Assembly (NCBI RefSeq): GCF_000003815.2
Contig: NC_049991.1
Span: forward strand, 19,178,963 to 19,213,306
Length of the DNA: 34,344 nt
Origin: Branchiostoma floridae
Taxonomy: Eukaryota > Chordata > Leptocardii > Amphioxiformes > Branchiostomatidae
Direction: 5' to 3'
The notes under the pieces were generated by a model. That model searched no databases. It was given only the letters and a program-made list of their open reading frames with translations, and was not told the origin of the DNA. Made by a program: the position numbers and the translations under genes. Each line of letters starts with the position of its first letter. The first letter of the stretch is position 1. Below, one piece after another: positions 19,901-28,945 of the stretch.

Positions 19901-22706
19901 GAAAATTCTGGTAACATTTAGAAAACTAAATACATGTATAGGCTTTTCTTTCATGCGTGGCCCTTTTTCTGTAATCCATGAAAAAATAATGCATCATGTA
20001 TCTAAATTTTGTATCTAAGATACAAAATACAAAAATGTAGCATTGGATCTAATGTTAAATTTTTGTATTTTGTATCTTTCTATGAACTTTGCCCTACTTA
20101 GCACAGAACTTGAGTCATCAGTGTAACATTTCAGCTTTTTTTCAGCACACACCCTCCAACCTCTGACCCATGACCTACTGCTTTGTTCTGTTCAGCTACC
20201 TGAACTATGACCTTAACCTTTAACCCCTGACCTTGTGCATCTCCTTGAGACAGTCGTTGCCCTTCTTCAACCCTTCCATGACCTTCATCTCGATGCTCGC
20301 AAACTCAATGTCATCAGCCTGTGAGGAAAATAGTGAGAATTGTACATATCAATTATTCACCAAAATAAGCATATAAGTTGTGAGTACACATTCAAGTAAC
20401 AAGGAACAAAACTTAGCTTCTATGTTTCAATATCAAAGATTGAGGTTAAGACCATTCTGAGCTTGTCCAATCTGGAACACTTTTTTTGGTCACAAAATTA
20501 GCAAAAATACATTATATCAATATCAGACCACATTGATATGTCATGCCTGTTATTTTTTAATATTTTTTTCAGTATGCAAGTACAGTCAAACCTGTCTAAA
20601 GCGGCCACTCAGGGGACTGGTCAAAATTGGCCACTATAGAGAGGTGGCCGCTATAGAGAAAATGCTGATTAATTGACCACAAGCAAAAATACACATGGTT
20701 TTACTAACAATTGATCTTTATCCACATAATCAAGGAGCTTTTATGTGTAGCACTGTGCATGTACTGCAATGATTGTACACAATGTAATGATTTGGCCCAA
20801 ATACAGCTAAATACAGCAGAATGCTCCAACACGATGGCACATATTGGCAGTGTCAGTCGTACCATTTTCTCGACTTGGTCGATCTGGTTGTCTGTTTTCT
20901 GCAGCATGTTCTCCTGATACCTCTTCTTTTTCAGCAACAGTTTTGCTTTTCTGTGGGTCAAAGAAAGTTGCAGTCAGCGCACAGATATAATGTATAATCG
21001 CAGAACAGTTCAGCTCCTCAGGTTTCAATTAGTTGGTAACTGGGAGACCCTGGTTCAATCCTGGGCAGGACATGTTCTAATGGTATATCATCACCGTATA
21101 TGTATTCTCAACAGGGTTCTCCCCAGAGAGTGGAATAAGGGAGGCCCTCCACTATAGTCTATACTCTCAGCCAGCTCCACTATACTATTTTCAAATCTAG
21201 TGTGTTTCTTCCCTATTTTCTTTGTTAGTTTTACAAGAATTAATGACAATTCACAGATTTTTGTGCCAAGTGGCATCACTTTTCCAGTCAGCATTGTCTG
21301 CAAAAACTTGTGAATGAGCAATGATCAAAACAATAGTCGTTTTGCCACTTCACAACAAAGGAATCACAACAGTACATTATACTTGTAGTATTTGACACCC
21401 TCTGTCATTGCAAAATGAACCCATTTTCATGAAAGCGCAGCGCGTTGGAGCGGGTTATTTTTGCCAGCCCCTCCACTATACTAAAAAATTCTGGGGAGAA
21501 CCCTGCTCAACCATCAGTGAGTACAGGATATGCGCACGAGAGCTCCCACTTCCCCGGATTTTTATAAAATGGCACTATGGTTTGGGAAGGTGTTTCAATA
21601 TCGGGATTGATCATATCGGCTACTAGTAGTTGGCTGGTAGTGAGCTCTTATTGTAGCCAATTGTGTTGGGACGGCACAGAGAGCAACAATTTGACCCGGC
21701 TAGCAAGAAAAATGGCACAATGAACAAAACCTGGATCTGGTCTTAGGGGGTGCCTCACAACTCCAAAGGGCTACGATATGATATAACAAGCGAATGGGCC
21801 CTCCAGAGTCATCAGTGAGTTAATGTACAAATTGTCTTAATCAGTTAATGTTGAAGTTTGAACTAAGTTTTACTTCTTGCCATCTTGGGATTCACTTTTA
21901 TCCGTAGTGCAATCTATATCTGTTGTATATAAAAATAGGGTATTTGGGGATCGTTAAGTCAATGGAAGGTACTAGCAGTTTCACATCATAATACTTTGAA
22001 AATGTTGATAATTGAAACCCACGTCGTTGACCTGAAATCTCTATAATAGTTGATACCCATTATTTTATAAGAATGGATCTAGGTTGACCCACGGATTAAG
22101 GTAAACTAGCATTAAGCATTAAGTGAATACTTACTCCTTCTTGCCATCCTTGAGAAGCCTCTTGGCCACTTCCCTCTCCCTGTCCAGGTTGGCCTGGATT
22201 TTCTTCTGGTATTGTCTCAGTTTGTCTCGCTGTTGCTTCAATTGCTAGTGAAAAATTCAAGACAGTTTATTATTACACATAGAACTAAAACAATGGTGTA
22301 ATTCTGATCTTGAAACGTACTATATGTGGGAAGAGAGCAAAATCTGGAACAGTCTACCAGAATAGGTGATACGTAAACACCTTCATAGCAATACAAGATA
22401 TGACAAACATATGGACTCGCAGCCTGTAACGTTACTGTAGTCTAGTCGACCACAACACTGAACCCACAAATGACAATAACGGCGATCAACTGAGATCGGC
22501 CTAAACTTAAGCCAGAAACTCCTAACGTTACTTGACCTGTAACTATAGCTCTATTCTACTCTAAAAAGATGGAAAAAGTTCAGCTTCAAGACGGTAGAAT
22601 TTAAGGGGGAGGGGGGCACACCCAGAATCACACCTACCAAGATCGCCTTGTCTTGCTCCGTAATTCTCGACTCTTCTTTCTTCTTCTTGCTAAATAGAGA
22701 ACCCAT
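16966..22706 (-). CDS. CHMP6: Charged multivesicular body protein 6 (ESCRT-III subunit CHMP6/VPS20)
   Basis: Eight exons, minus strand: 22638-22706, 22135-22244, 20863-20950, 20232-20318, 19204-19269, 18141-18224, 17600-17666, 16966-17015. All borders are GT-AG with matching phases; they give 206 residues plus stop (human CHMP6 has 201). The N-terminus MGSLFSKKKKEE carries the G2 N-myristoylation signal. The conserved core follows: ITEQDKAIL, then QLKQQRDKLRQYQKKI, KAKLLLKKKRYQE, IEMKVMEGL and EDVEKILDETQEAVEYQR. The C-terminus ends RELVAAS, as in the vertebrate protein. CHMP6 links ESCRT-II (VPS25) to ESCRT-III polymerisation at endosomes and in membrane scission. Residues 169-190 form the proline-rich MIM2 type of VPS4-binding motif, with LPxVP occurring twice. 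Introns contain MITEs and one assembly gap, but no exon is damaged. Confidence 0.97.
17091..17264. mobile_element. Palindromic MITE in CHMP6 intron 7, 9-bp TSD
   Basis: 174 bp with arms of about 63 bp (TAGTCTCTACCAGACTCCAT at the left; matching reverse complement at the right). Flanks CTTAAAATA (17082-17090) and CTTAACATA (17265-17273) agree at 8 of 9 positions. Begins and ends in TA, like the elements at 4917, 9461 and 32372. Confidence 0.85.
18325..18620 (-). mobile_element. Probable LINE 3' tail, minus orientation
   Basis: On the minus strand the segment ends TTGTGCAATAAAGTTATC, a typical CR1-like LINE 3' end. The upstream part has only broken short ORFs. Lies in CHMP6 intron 5, beside exon 6. 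Confidence 0.45.
19305..19548. mobile_element. Fold-back element with a perfect 49-bp hairpin, 17-bp flanking direct repeat
   Basis: Arms 19381-19429 and 19451-19499 are perfect reverse complements around a 21-nt loop. The pairing goes on outwards with mismatches to near 19325 and 19555. TTTATTGCATATTCTTG flanks the whole at 19288-19304 and 19549-19565. It lies in CHMP6 intron 5 directly beside exon 5, and an assembly gap starts 33 bp further right. A fold-back transposon is the likely explanation. Confidence 0.75.
19599..19698. other. Assembly gap (100 N)
   Basis: A run of N of exactly 100 positions, probably a default-size gap, inside CHMP6 intron 4. Confidence 1.
19735..19822 (-). mobile_element. 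Transposon end with TTCGCG words
   Basis: On the minus strand: TTACTGTAAATGCATTTAAG, then TTCGCGTGGATTTAATTTCG. This looks like one end of a widespread small DNA transposon; the other end may lie in the gap. Confidence 0.4.
20583..20690. mobile_element. Transposon end, CAGTCAAACCTGTCTAAAG
   Basis: The start CAGTCAAACCTGTC, followed by AGCGGCCACTC and a near-inverted GTGGCCGCTATAG, resembles dispersed Tc1/pogo-type repeats found in many invertebrates. Only one end is clear. In CHMP6 intron 3. Confidence 0.45.
21025..21075 (+). mobile_element. tRNA-derived SINE relic
   Basis: AGTTGGTAACTGGGAGACC followed by the B-box-like GGTTCAATCCTGG. Too degraded to fold as a tRNA. In CHMP6 intron 2. Confidence 0.35.
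21112..21505. mobile_element. hAT-like MITE, ends CAGGGTTCTCCCCAGA, 5-bp flank CTCAA
   Basis: 394 bp. The first and last 16 bases are exact reverse complements. CTCAA lies directly outside both ends (21107-21111 and 21506-21510). The interior keeps CCCTCCACTATA-type words at both sides. Non-autonomous; hAT-like on the basis of the CAGGG start. In CHMP6 intron 2. Confidence 0.85.
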
Positions 22707-22907
22707 AATAAATATCTATGGCTGTCACCTCTTCATAAGCTATAAAACGTCTCTGTTACGGTAAAATCGTCTGCAAATGCCGGAACATTTCGCTGTCAAA
22801 ACGGAGGCGATGCTATCTTGGATTCTTGACCCGGTAAATGCGGAAGTGCAACGTGCGCTTTTGATAGATTCCGGTAGGAGGCACTCGTGTGCTGTGTAGT
22901 AGGCGGT
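22707..22907 (-). promoter_or_regulatory. Region upstream of the CHMP6 start codon
   Basis: The 200 bp before the CHMP6 ATG should contain its 5' UTR and core promoter. A CGGAAGT ETS-type site lies near 22839 and CpG is moderately frequent. No TATA box is seen. The transposon-end motif at 22908 marks the outer limit of this block. Confidence 0.35.
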
Positions 22908-23414
22908 CTCCAAGCAGATGGTGGGTTGGAAGATTGTAACGTTTTCTTGCTGCTGGGCTGATTTGACGATTCGTCATCCCAACATTGAGTGTCTTTCAAA
23001 AAACGCCAAAACCTCTCACTGCATTTACTTACATCATGTAAAGCAATTGCCATCACATGAAAGCACACAGCCCTTGTTTGAAGCAATTATAAACTTCACT
23101 TGTGCATGGCCATCTTACATGTAGGTAGACCTCCAAGAGATCACCTTTTGCTGCAAGCGTGCTGAAAATCCAGGACTGTGCACGTCCAACATTTCTTTTT
23201 AAGTGTTCAAGCTAATCAACAAGGAGTAATTAATGAGCAAACTGCCTTTCAGAATTCTTAATCAATCCCCGTGATCATTAGCTATTGGCGTAGCTGACCT
23301 CCTGATGTTAGCGTAGGCATAGGCGAAATACAGTACATAGACTTAATTTAGCATAAAGCGTTGTTAGAACCCCCCTACTGGCAGGTCCTCATGTCGAATC
23401 TTTTTTTTTCTTAA

Positions 23415-23640
23415 CCAATCATAACTGGCAGATATTAATCTCATCCTCAGAGATGACCAATCGTGAACGGTTCTGGAATGGGTTTTTTTCAGACCAATGA
23501 CAGCCCAGCATTCCCTCAACGGACCAATCAGAGATCAGAAGTTGACAGGTGACACCTATGCTCCTGTGGTGCGGGCACACTTTTATCGGACGCCAGTCCT
23601 TTTTGCATTCACTCAAGGTCGATTCAGCAACGAGTACTAG
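23415..23640 (+). promoter_or_regulatory. Four CCAAT boxes in series; possible promoter
   Basis: CCAAT occurs at 23415-23419, 23457-23461, 23494-23498 and 23524-23528, spaced 42, 37 and 30 bp, in contexts close to the NF-Y consensus (ACCAATCA). An AGGTGACACCT palindrome follows near 23550 and a TATA-like TTTTATC near 23581. No gene was recognised to the right. It may be a distal part of the CHMP6 promoter, whose ATG is 0.7 kb to the left, or the promoter of an unrecognised transcript. Confidence 0.35.
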
Positions 23641-23659
23641 GGAATACGTAACGTTATAC

Positions 23660-23830
23660 TACTTGTTACTCCATGAAATGTCATGGAGGTTATATTTACA
23701 TGCTTGAAAAAAGCATGTACTGTTTCTGGTAGGGATCTTTGTGATTCCGGACCGATATCTTTAGAACCTCTGGATGGATTGCGATTTCCTTTGCTATGGG
23801 GATAGAGTGTGTGACCTATTGTGCTATTAA
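23660..23830 (+). repeat. Dispersed repeat with CCATG hairpin and TTTAGAACC block
   Basis: A CCATGAAATGTCATGG hairpin is followed by ATCTTTAGAACCTCTGG and ATGGATTGCGAT. The same order occurs at 26775-27060. A second hairpin, ACATGCTT/AAGCATGT, lies near 23699-23719. Confidence 0.5.
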
Positions 23831-23944
23831 GTAGATTAGAAGTTTGCTGTTGTTTTGTGGTTCGTTTTAAAAAAAAATATTTACACCCCTTTTCCTGATA
23901 TGGAGTGATCTGGCCTCATTCCCTCTGTCTCAACCTCCTTGGGC

Positions 23945-24085
23945 TTGTAGGGGGGGACATTAGTACAAACTTTTTGAAATACGCATCCTAGAATATGGAG
24001 ATGATCTATATAAACACAGAAATCACAAAAATTAGGCAATTGTAAAACTCTAACCCCCCTGTACATACCCCCTGAAGTTTGGATA
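23945..24085 (-). repeat. Dispersed repeat, inverted relative to 26521-26665
   Basis: In reverse complement it shares with 26521-26665 the blocks ATGTACAGGGGGGTTAG, TCTCCATAT, CTAGG, GCGTATTTCA and TGTCCCCCC in the same order. Confidence 0.7.
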
Positions 24086-24594
24086 CCCCCCTCGACATGT
24101 ACTTGTGTGACGTTGCTAAGGTCTACAAGCACTGACTGCATTACTTCAGTTCTTTTTGCACATTTTGTGTAATTAAATGATACATTACACTCCAAGATAC
24201 CTTTCTATCAGGTTTTGGCTTAATATTCTTGGTTGCCATGGCAACAAGGCAGCAAGTATTGGGGCGATTTTCCATTATTTGGCCAAAAACAGGGAAATCA
24301 CGGTAGGGCAGTAATTCGACAAGTGCTGAGAATAACAAAGAGTACCCAAATCAACTACAGAGTGTCTTTAGCTTCACAAGAATAGTGGTAAAATTTTCAG
24401 AAACTCGATGCCAAGGAATTGGGCAACTTCAAAAAGAAACATTGTTTCAAGGTTACAAAAACACAGTTTTTTTGCCAAGCTTAAAACCAGTGTTTTGTAT
24501 ATGTGTCGAGAAGTATGGACAGAAAAGCAACAGTTGACTGTTCTCTCTACTACTAGGCTCTCTTGTACATGTACATACTATATCCAAGGCTCGA

Positions 24595-25244
24595 AATACT
24601 TTTTCTGCATACCTGCACTGTTGCAGGCAACATTGAAAATAGCCTGCACCAGACAAATTTTACGTGTGCCACTCTGAATTTTGGAAGTATAGTTCATACT
24701 AAAATTGTTCAGGAACCATTGCTATTTTTTCTTTTGTACAGAATATTACTTAATATAGGTGGTAGTGGTAACATTCAATGCAGCTAATAACAATCCACGT
24801 ACACCTACATCATATAACGTTTATGTATAAAACCTAGTATTTGGGACCAGTGCATGTTAGGTGCAGGTAGACATCAAAAATACCTGCACAGCTCCAATTT
24901 TACCTGCACTAACCTGCACAGCTCCAATTTTACCTGCACTAACCTGTATATACCCATTACATGGACCAGTGTAGGTTAGGTGCAGTTAGACACCAGAAAT
25001 ACCTAAACAGCTCCAATTTTACCTGCACTAACCTGTATATACTCAGTACACGGACCAGTGCAGGTTAGGTGCAGGTAGACACCAGAAATACCTGCACAGC
25101 CCCAATTTTACCTGCACTAACCTTTATATACCCAGTACCTGGACCAGTGCAGGTTAGGTGCATGCAGGTAGACACCAGAAATACCTGCACAGCTCCAATT
25201 TTACCTGCACTACCCTGTATAAGCAGGTAGTATTTCGAGCCCTG
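24595..25244. mobile_element. MITE with CAAGGCTCGAAATACT ends, 5-bp TSD, internal 89-bp array
   Basis: 650 bp flanked by ATATC at 24590-24594 and 25245-25249. Ends CAAGGCTCGAAATACT and AGTATTTCGAGCCCTG. The right half is a tandem array of a unit of about 89 bp (anchor GGACCAGTG at 24844, 24963, 25052 and 25141) built from CAGGTTAGGTGCAGGTAGAC and TACCTGCAC words; the first unit has an extra 30-bp copy. Related to 6017-6378. Confidence 0.88.
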
Positions 25245-25285
25245 ATATCTGTCATTGTAAGCAAGATGCCTGCGATATTGAATTT

Positions 25286-25753
25286 CAACAATGTTTTATT
25301 GGTACATCTATTTACAACAGAATCAAAAGAACCATAGTCAAATTTATACTCATTGATGGTGTCAATGGCATGTAACATTGTTCAAGTACAATTTTAGGTT
25401 GACCGCAGATGGAGTTTTCGTGGTTATTGGTAGTGACAGGGCTGTGTTCCTGAGTTGGGCCAGCTTTACACTTACAATATACATCAACTTCTGCTGTTGA
25501 TGTGAAAGATCCATGTTGGGTTTTCAGGGTTTGTAGTTTGTTTCCAATCAACAGTAATGTTTGCAATCTCTTTCCCATTGAGTCCTTGCTTCTTAAGCTC
25601 CTCTTCATTTCTCTTCCAAGCTATCAGAATCTCTGGTAACCCGCCTCCTTTCCTGACTTCTCTACTGTACTGTCTAAACGATCCAGGTTCTCTTCTCTTT
25701 TTCAGTACCACTTCAGATTGGTAATTGTGGTTACCACTTGGACAATGGCACTA
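25286..25753 (-). pseudogene. Exon-like minus-strand ORF of unknown identity with poly(A) signal
   Basis: Read right to left, an open frame of about 88 codons from near 25750 to a TGA at 25484-25486 has protein-like composition: KKRREPGSFRQYSREVRKGG, then LPEILIAWKR, then ANITVDWKQTTNPENPTW. An AG that could be a splice acceptor lies near 25751, and AATAAA follows the stop near 25289. Upstream (to 25830) and downstream, other frames also look protein-like, which suggests frameshifts in an old coding sequence. I do not recognise the family. It may be a last exon, a decayed gene or a transposon-encoded protein. Confidence 0.35.
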
Positions 25754-25828
25754 CAGACTTCTTCTTTCCTTGTCTGTTGGAACATCTCCTTAGAGATAAA
25801 CCCAAAGGCTGCATTCTTTACCTCCAGC

Positions 25829-25960
25829 AACAGTGCTCAAAATACCCACTTGCGCACTTGAAAATGCATTTTGGTTGGCGCAACGTAAGTCGTAATTTTA
25901 AATCCAGGTAGCGCAGTGGGCAACCTGAAATTTTTCAGTTGGAACACAACTTTCCCCCAC
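25829..25960. mobile_element. Single CAGTGCTCAAAATAC end, GCGCA-rich
   Basis: CAGTGCTCAAAATACCC resembles the ends of the elements at 7750 and 24595, and the interior has its own repeated word (TTGCGCACTTG, TTGGCGCAAC). No right end was found. Confidence 0.4.
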
Positions 25961-26029
25961 CTACAAGCATACGTATTTATTTCTTGATAGGATAAAACAT
26001 AAGTTACATGTAACCACAGGGGTGCCTAA

Positions 26030-26290
26030 TAGGGGTGAGTAAACGGTACAGAACATTCAGGTTCATGCATCATGTAGGTGTGGTTCAGGTCCAGAGGTCC
26101 GGACCTGAACCTGGACCTGATTCAGTACTAGTATGTGAAAACTTGTGATACTCCAGTTCGCTACAAATAAATCTGTTTTGCAGAGTATTTGAGTACCACT
26201 GGCGTTTTAAAATCCTACAAGGCTAACTGCCTCTGTGCGATTGAGTGTAAAAATTGGTAGAAATGAATACAGACTATACTATAATATACC
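26030..26290. mobile_element. Copy of the GGTACAGAA/GGTCCAGG element
   Basis: Shares AACGGTACAGAACATTCAGG, GGACCTGAACCTG and CTGGCGTTTTAAAATCC in the same order with 6459-6869. The left end is GGGGTGAGTAAAC; the right end is unclear. Confidence 0.55.
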
Positions 26291-26520
26291 TGTAGCCCGT
26301 TTTGTCCAATTTTGAGTTTGGATCAGTCCATTTTTGCCATGGGGGTGATTTGGAATAGTCCATATTTGCATGGGAAATACATTTGGAGGTTCAGATATCC
26401 ACAATGATCTCTCCTGAAGTCAAATATTCTGCCATGGATGCCAAAGTACAATTTCTAAGGCATTAAGCGTGTTTGGTAGTATAGCGTTATACTAGTTTAG
26501 AACATTGTCAACTTAAAAAC

Positions 26521-26665
26521 TTCAGGGGGCATGTACAGGGGGGTTAGCAATCAAATATTTTCAAAATTTTTACATTTTCATATTCAGATGGACCGTCTCC
26601 ATATTTCTAGGGGCGTATTTCATCAAAAACTGCATTTTTGCAAAATAGTGTCCCCCCCCAAGTTG
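26521..26665 (+). repeat. Dispersed repeat, second copy
   Basis: Direct-orientation partner of 23945-24085, sharing CTTCAGGGGG, ATGTACAGGGGGGTTAG, TCTCCATAT and TGTCCCCCC. Confidence 0.7.
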
Positions 26666-26774
26666 GGGACAGCTAGCAGCTGTAACATGTGTTTTGAGTT
26701 TTCAGTAGCATGGGAGTGTGTGGAAGGGTCGTTTCCAGTGCTATATCTCCAGAACAGAACGTGTGATTGTGATG

Positions 26775-27060
26775 ATATTTACCTCCATGAAAAATGGAGG
26801 TATAGTTTTTGGTGTGTCTGTGTGTGTGTCTGTTTGTGTTTCCACATATTTGTGGTCAGCATAACTTTAGAACCTGTTGATGGATTGTAATGATATTTGG
26901 TATTTGGGTAGGTGTTTGGAAGACGAAGGTCAAAGTCAATTTTGGATCCCCTGGTGTGTGACCTTGGTACTGCAACAGAACTTGGATTTTTGTATCTTTT
27001 GACATGGATATGCTATGGTCTTGATTCTTTGGTGGCACATAGCTTGTGGTCTAAGGAAGA
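26775..27060 (+). repeat. Dispersed repeat with CCTCCATGAAAAATGGAGG hairpin and (TG)n
   Basis: The hairpin is followed by GTTTTTGGTGTGTCTGTG, then TAACTTTAGAACCTG and GATGGATTGTAATGATATTT. The type is common in marine invertebrate genomes, and a diverged copy lies at 23660-23830. Confidence 0.6.
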
Positions 27061-27306
27061 AGTGTTGTATGTTTGGGCCCTCTAGCAGCTTGCTCTAGAA
27101 CTGCTTGGGCATTCTGGTCAAAATCTTCCAAGGAGCAAAAAAGAGCAACTGTGACCATCGCCACACCATCGCTGTCACCTCTGTGTGGTGTGAACCATTA
27201 TATACGCCGCGACATGTTTTAAAAGCACGCGAACCACACTGGGATGGAACCTTACATCTGCTTGGAGATGACATTTGTGTATGAGACAGTACAAGGGAGT
27301 GTCGCG

Positions 27307-27610
27307 TTGACGTACACCTAACCCTCCCATCATCAAATTTTCAAACGCTCATTTTTTCCATATCATTAACTTTTAGTGGCTCTCTAATGCAATTAAATTT
27401 GTGCGAGGTGTCTAATAGATTCCTAGCAAGCGCAGGAAAGGAACATCAGAATAAATACCGTTGACAAATACCCAACCCTCCCATCATCAAAGTTACAAAC
27501 GCTCATTTTTTCCATATCGTTAACTTTTGTTGGCTTTCTAATGCAATCAATTTGCGCGAGGTGTCTAAAAGATTTTTAGATAGCGCGGGAAAGGAACAGC
27601 AGAATAGATA
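27307..27610. repeat. Direct duplication, unit about 162 bp
   Basis: CCTCCCATCATCAAA, AAACGCTCATTTTTTCC, TCTAATGCAAT and GCGAGGTGTCTAA recur in order at 27330-27460 and 27475-27600, about 85% alike. Confidence 0.85.
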
Positions 27611-27735
27611 GTTTAGTAGTAGTAGTTTATACGGCAGAATCGTGGTATAGACAGGTAAGCGATATGGGCATAAACGTGACAACCGTTTTATACGGGACAT
27701 AAAATTGTGTCGCCGCAAGATCCGCTAACATGTGC

Positions 27736-27895
27736 CATATCCCACTTTACAGTAACACCGCGAACATATCCCACTTTACAGTAACACCGCGAACATATCC
27801 CACTTTACAGTAACACCGCGAACATATCCCACTTTACAGTAACACCGCGAACATATCCCACTTTACAGTAACACCGCGAACATATAGCACTTTAC
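27736..27895. repeat. 29-bp satellite, five and a half copies
   Basis: The unit begins CATATCCCACTTTACAG and ends AACACCGCGAA. Starts lie at 27736, 27765, 27794, 27823, 27852 and 27881. Copies are virtually identical and contiguous, so this is not a CRISPR-like array. Confidence 0.95.
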
Positions 27896-27926
27896 CCCCC
27901 CCCCCCCCCCACACACACACACACAG
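27895..27926. repeat. Poly(C) followed by (CA)n
   Basis: About 15 C residues then eight CA units, directly after the 29-bp satellite. Confidence 0.9.
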
Positions 27927-28558
27927 CCAATGCTGTAGGGATGATAGTAAATTTTTTTTCTAATTCACATTTCTTTAAAGAAGACGAGACGGAAAGCAGA
28001 CCCTGCTTATCGAGGTTTTCTCCTCATGTACATAAACAAAATAAGGACACACATACATGGCTACAAAACGCTAAATAACAAAGTCAAGAGATTATGATAA
28101 AGACATGAAATAAAACAACAAGGAATCAAATAGCAAAGTGATGCTTGCGTCTAATCTGGCTAGAAATTTAACCTCAACTCCTTGCTTTAAGCTGATATAT
28201 TTTGTTTATTCGACAATTTCCTGAAATTTTACAAACACGTCACAGTATTACATGTTACAACCATACTTGACGAGGCATACGAAAATATTTGACGATACAT
28301 TTGCAGTTTCGAGTTCACTTAACACAATATTTACATTAATTTTATTGTGCATGACTTTTTATCAATTGAATGTACAAGTTAATTTAACGGGATTGTTCAA
28401 AGCAATGTCGACGTGGTTTGACCACTTCAAGGCAATGAACTAAGACGTTGGAAGCAATTGTACAACGTGAACATTTGTTTTGAAGGTTGGTAGGTAACAA
28501 TTGTCGTCGAGAGAGTTCGCTAGTTTGGCAATCCAGGGAAATAAACTGTTTTGTCAAT
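27927..28558. other. Intergenic stretch, nothing recognised
   Basis: AT-rich, with no supported ORF, RNA gene or repeat border. Confidence 0.5.
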
Positions 28559-28932
28559 AGGCCACACGAATTTTATTTGTTGTTTCTCGGATTTCCCGAC
28601 CCTATTTTTTCAGATTTGAAAATAAAAATAAAAAATTTCAAATTGATGGTCACACTTCGTGTTGACAAAATTTCACTGCCTCTCCTTTCTCAAATTAATT
28701 ATAGGCCTCAAATTTTAGTAGATGTGCGTGCCTATTTTGGACGGTACGTTTATCATTTTTCTTCAAACTTTGGACTTTGCCACCAGGGACCCCCTAAATG
28801 TTGAAAGTTTATGTTTTTCTGTCCAACCTGTTCTACCCTCGACGATTTGAAAAGTTTTCGACCGACCGACCGACCGACCCAATCTTTTTCTGAAAAAATA
28901 CGAGAAACAACAAATAAAATTGGCGTGGCCTT
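28559..28932. mobile_element. MITE directly 3' of the LENG9-like stop codon, TIR AGGCCACACGAATTTTATTT
   Basis: 374 bp. The left end AGGCCACACGAATTTTATTT, followed by GTTGTTTCTCG, pairs with the right end CGAGAAACAAC, then AAATAAAATTGGCGTGGCC. A CGAC microsatellite lies near 28860. The right end is 14 bp past the stop codon at 28946-28948, so the element probably forms the 3' UTR. The left arm supplies AATAAA on the minus strand near 28570. Confidence 0.8.
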
Positions 28933-28945
28933 ATAAAGAAATAAT

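Noticed and set aside
21025-21075. tRNA gene
   Set aside because: It has a B-box-like sequence but no foldable acceptor or anticodon stem; a SINE relic is more likely.
26360-26375. Octamer ATTTGCAT as a regulatory site
   Set aside because: A single 8-bp match in AT-rich DNA, without other sites or a nearby gene start, is expected by chance.
27736-27895. CRISPR-like regular repeat
   Set aside because: The 29-bp units are contiguous with no spacers, and the genome is eukaryotic; it is a satellite.
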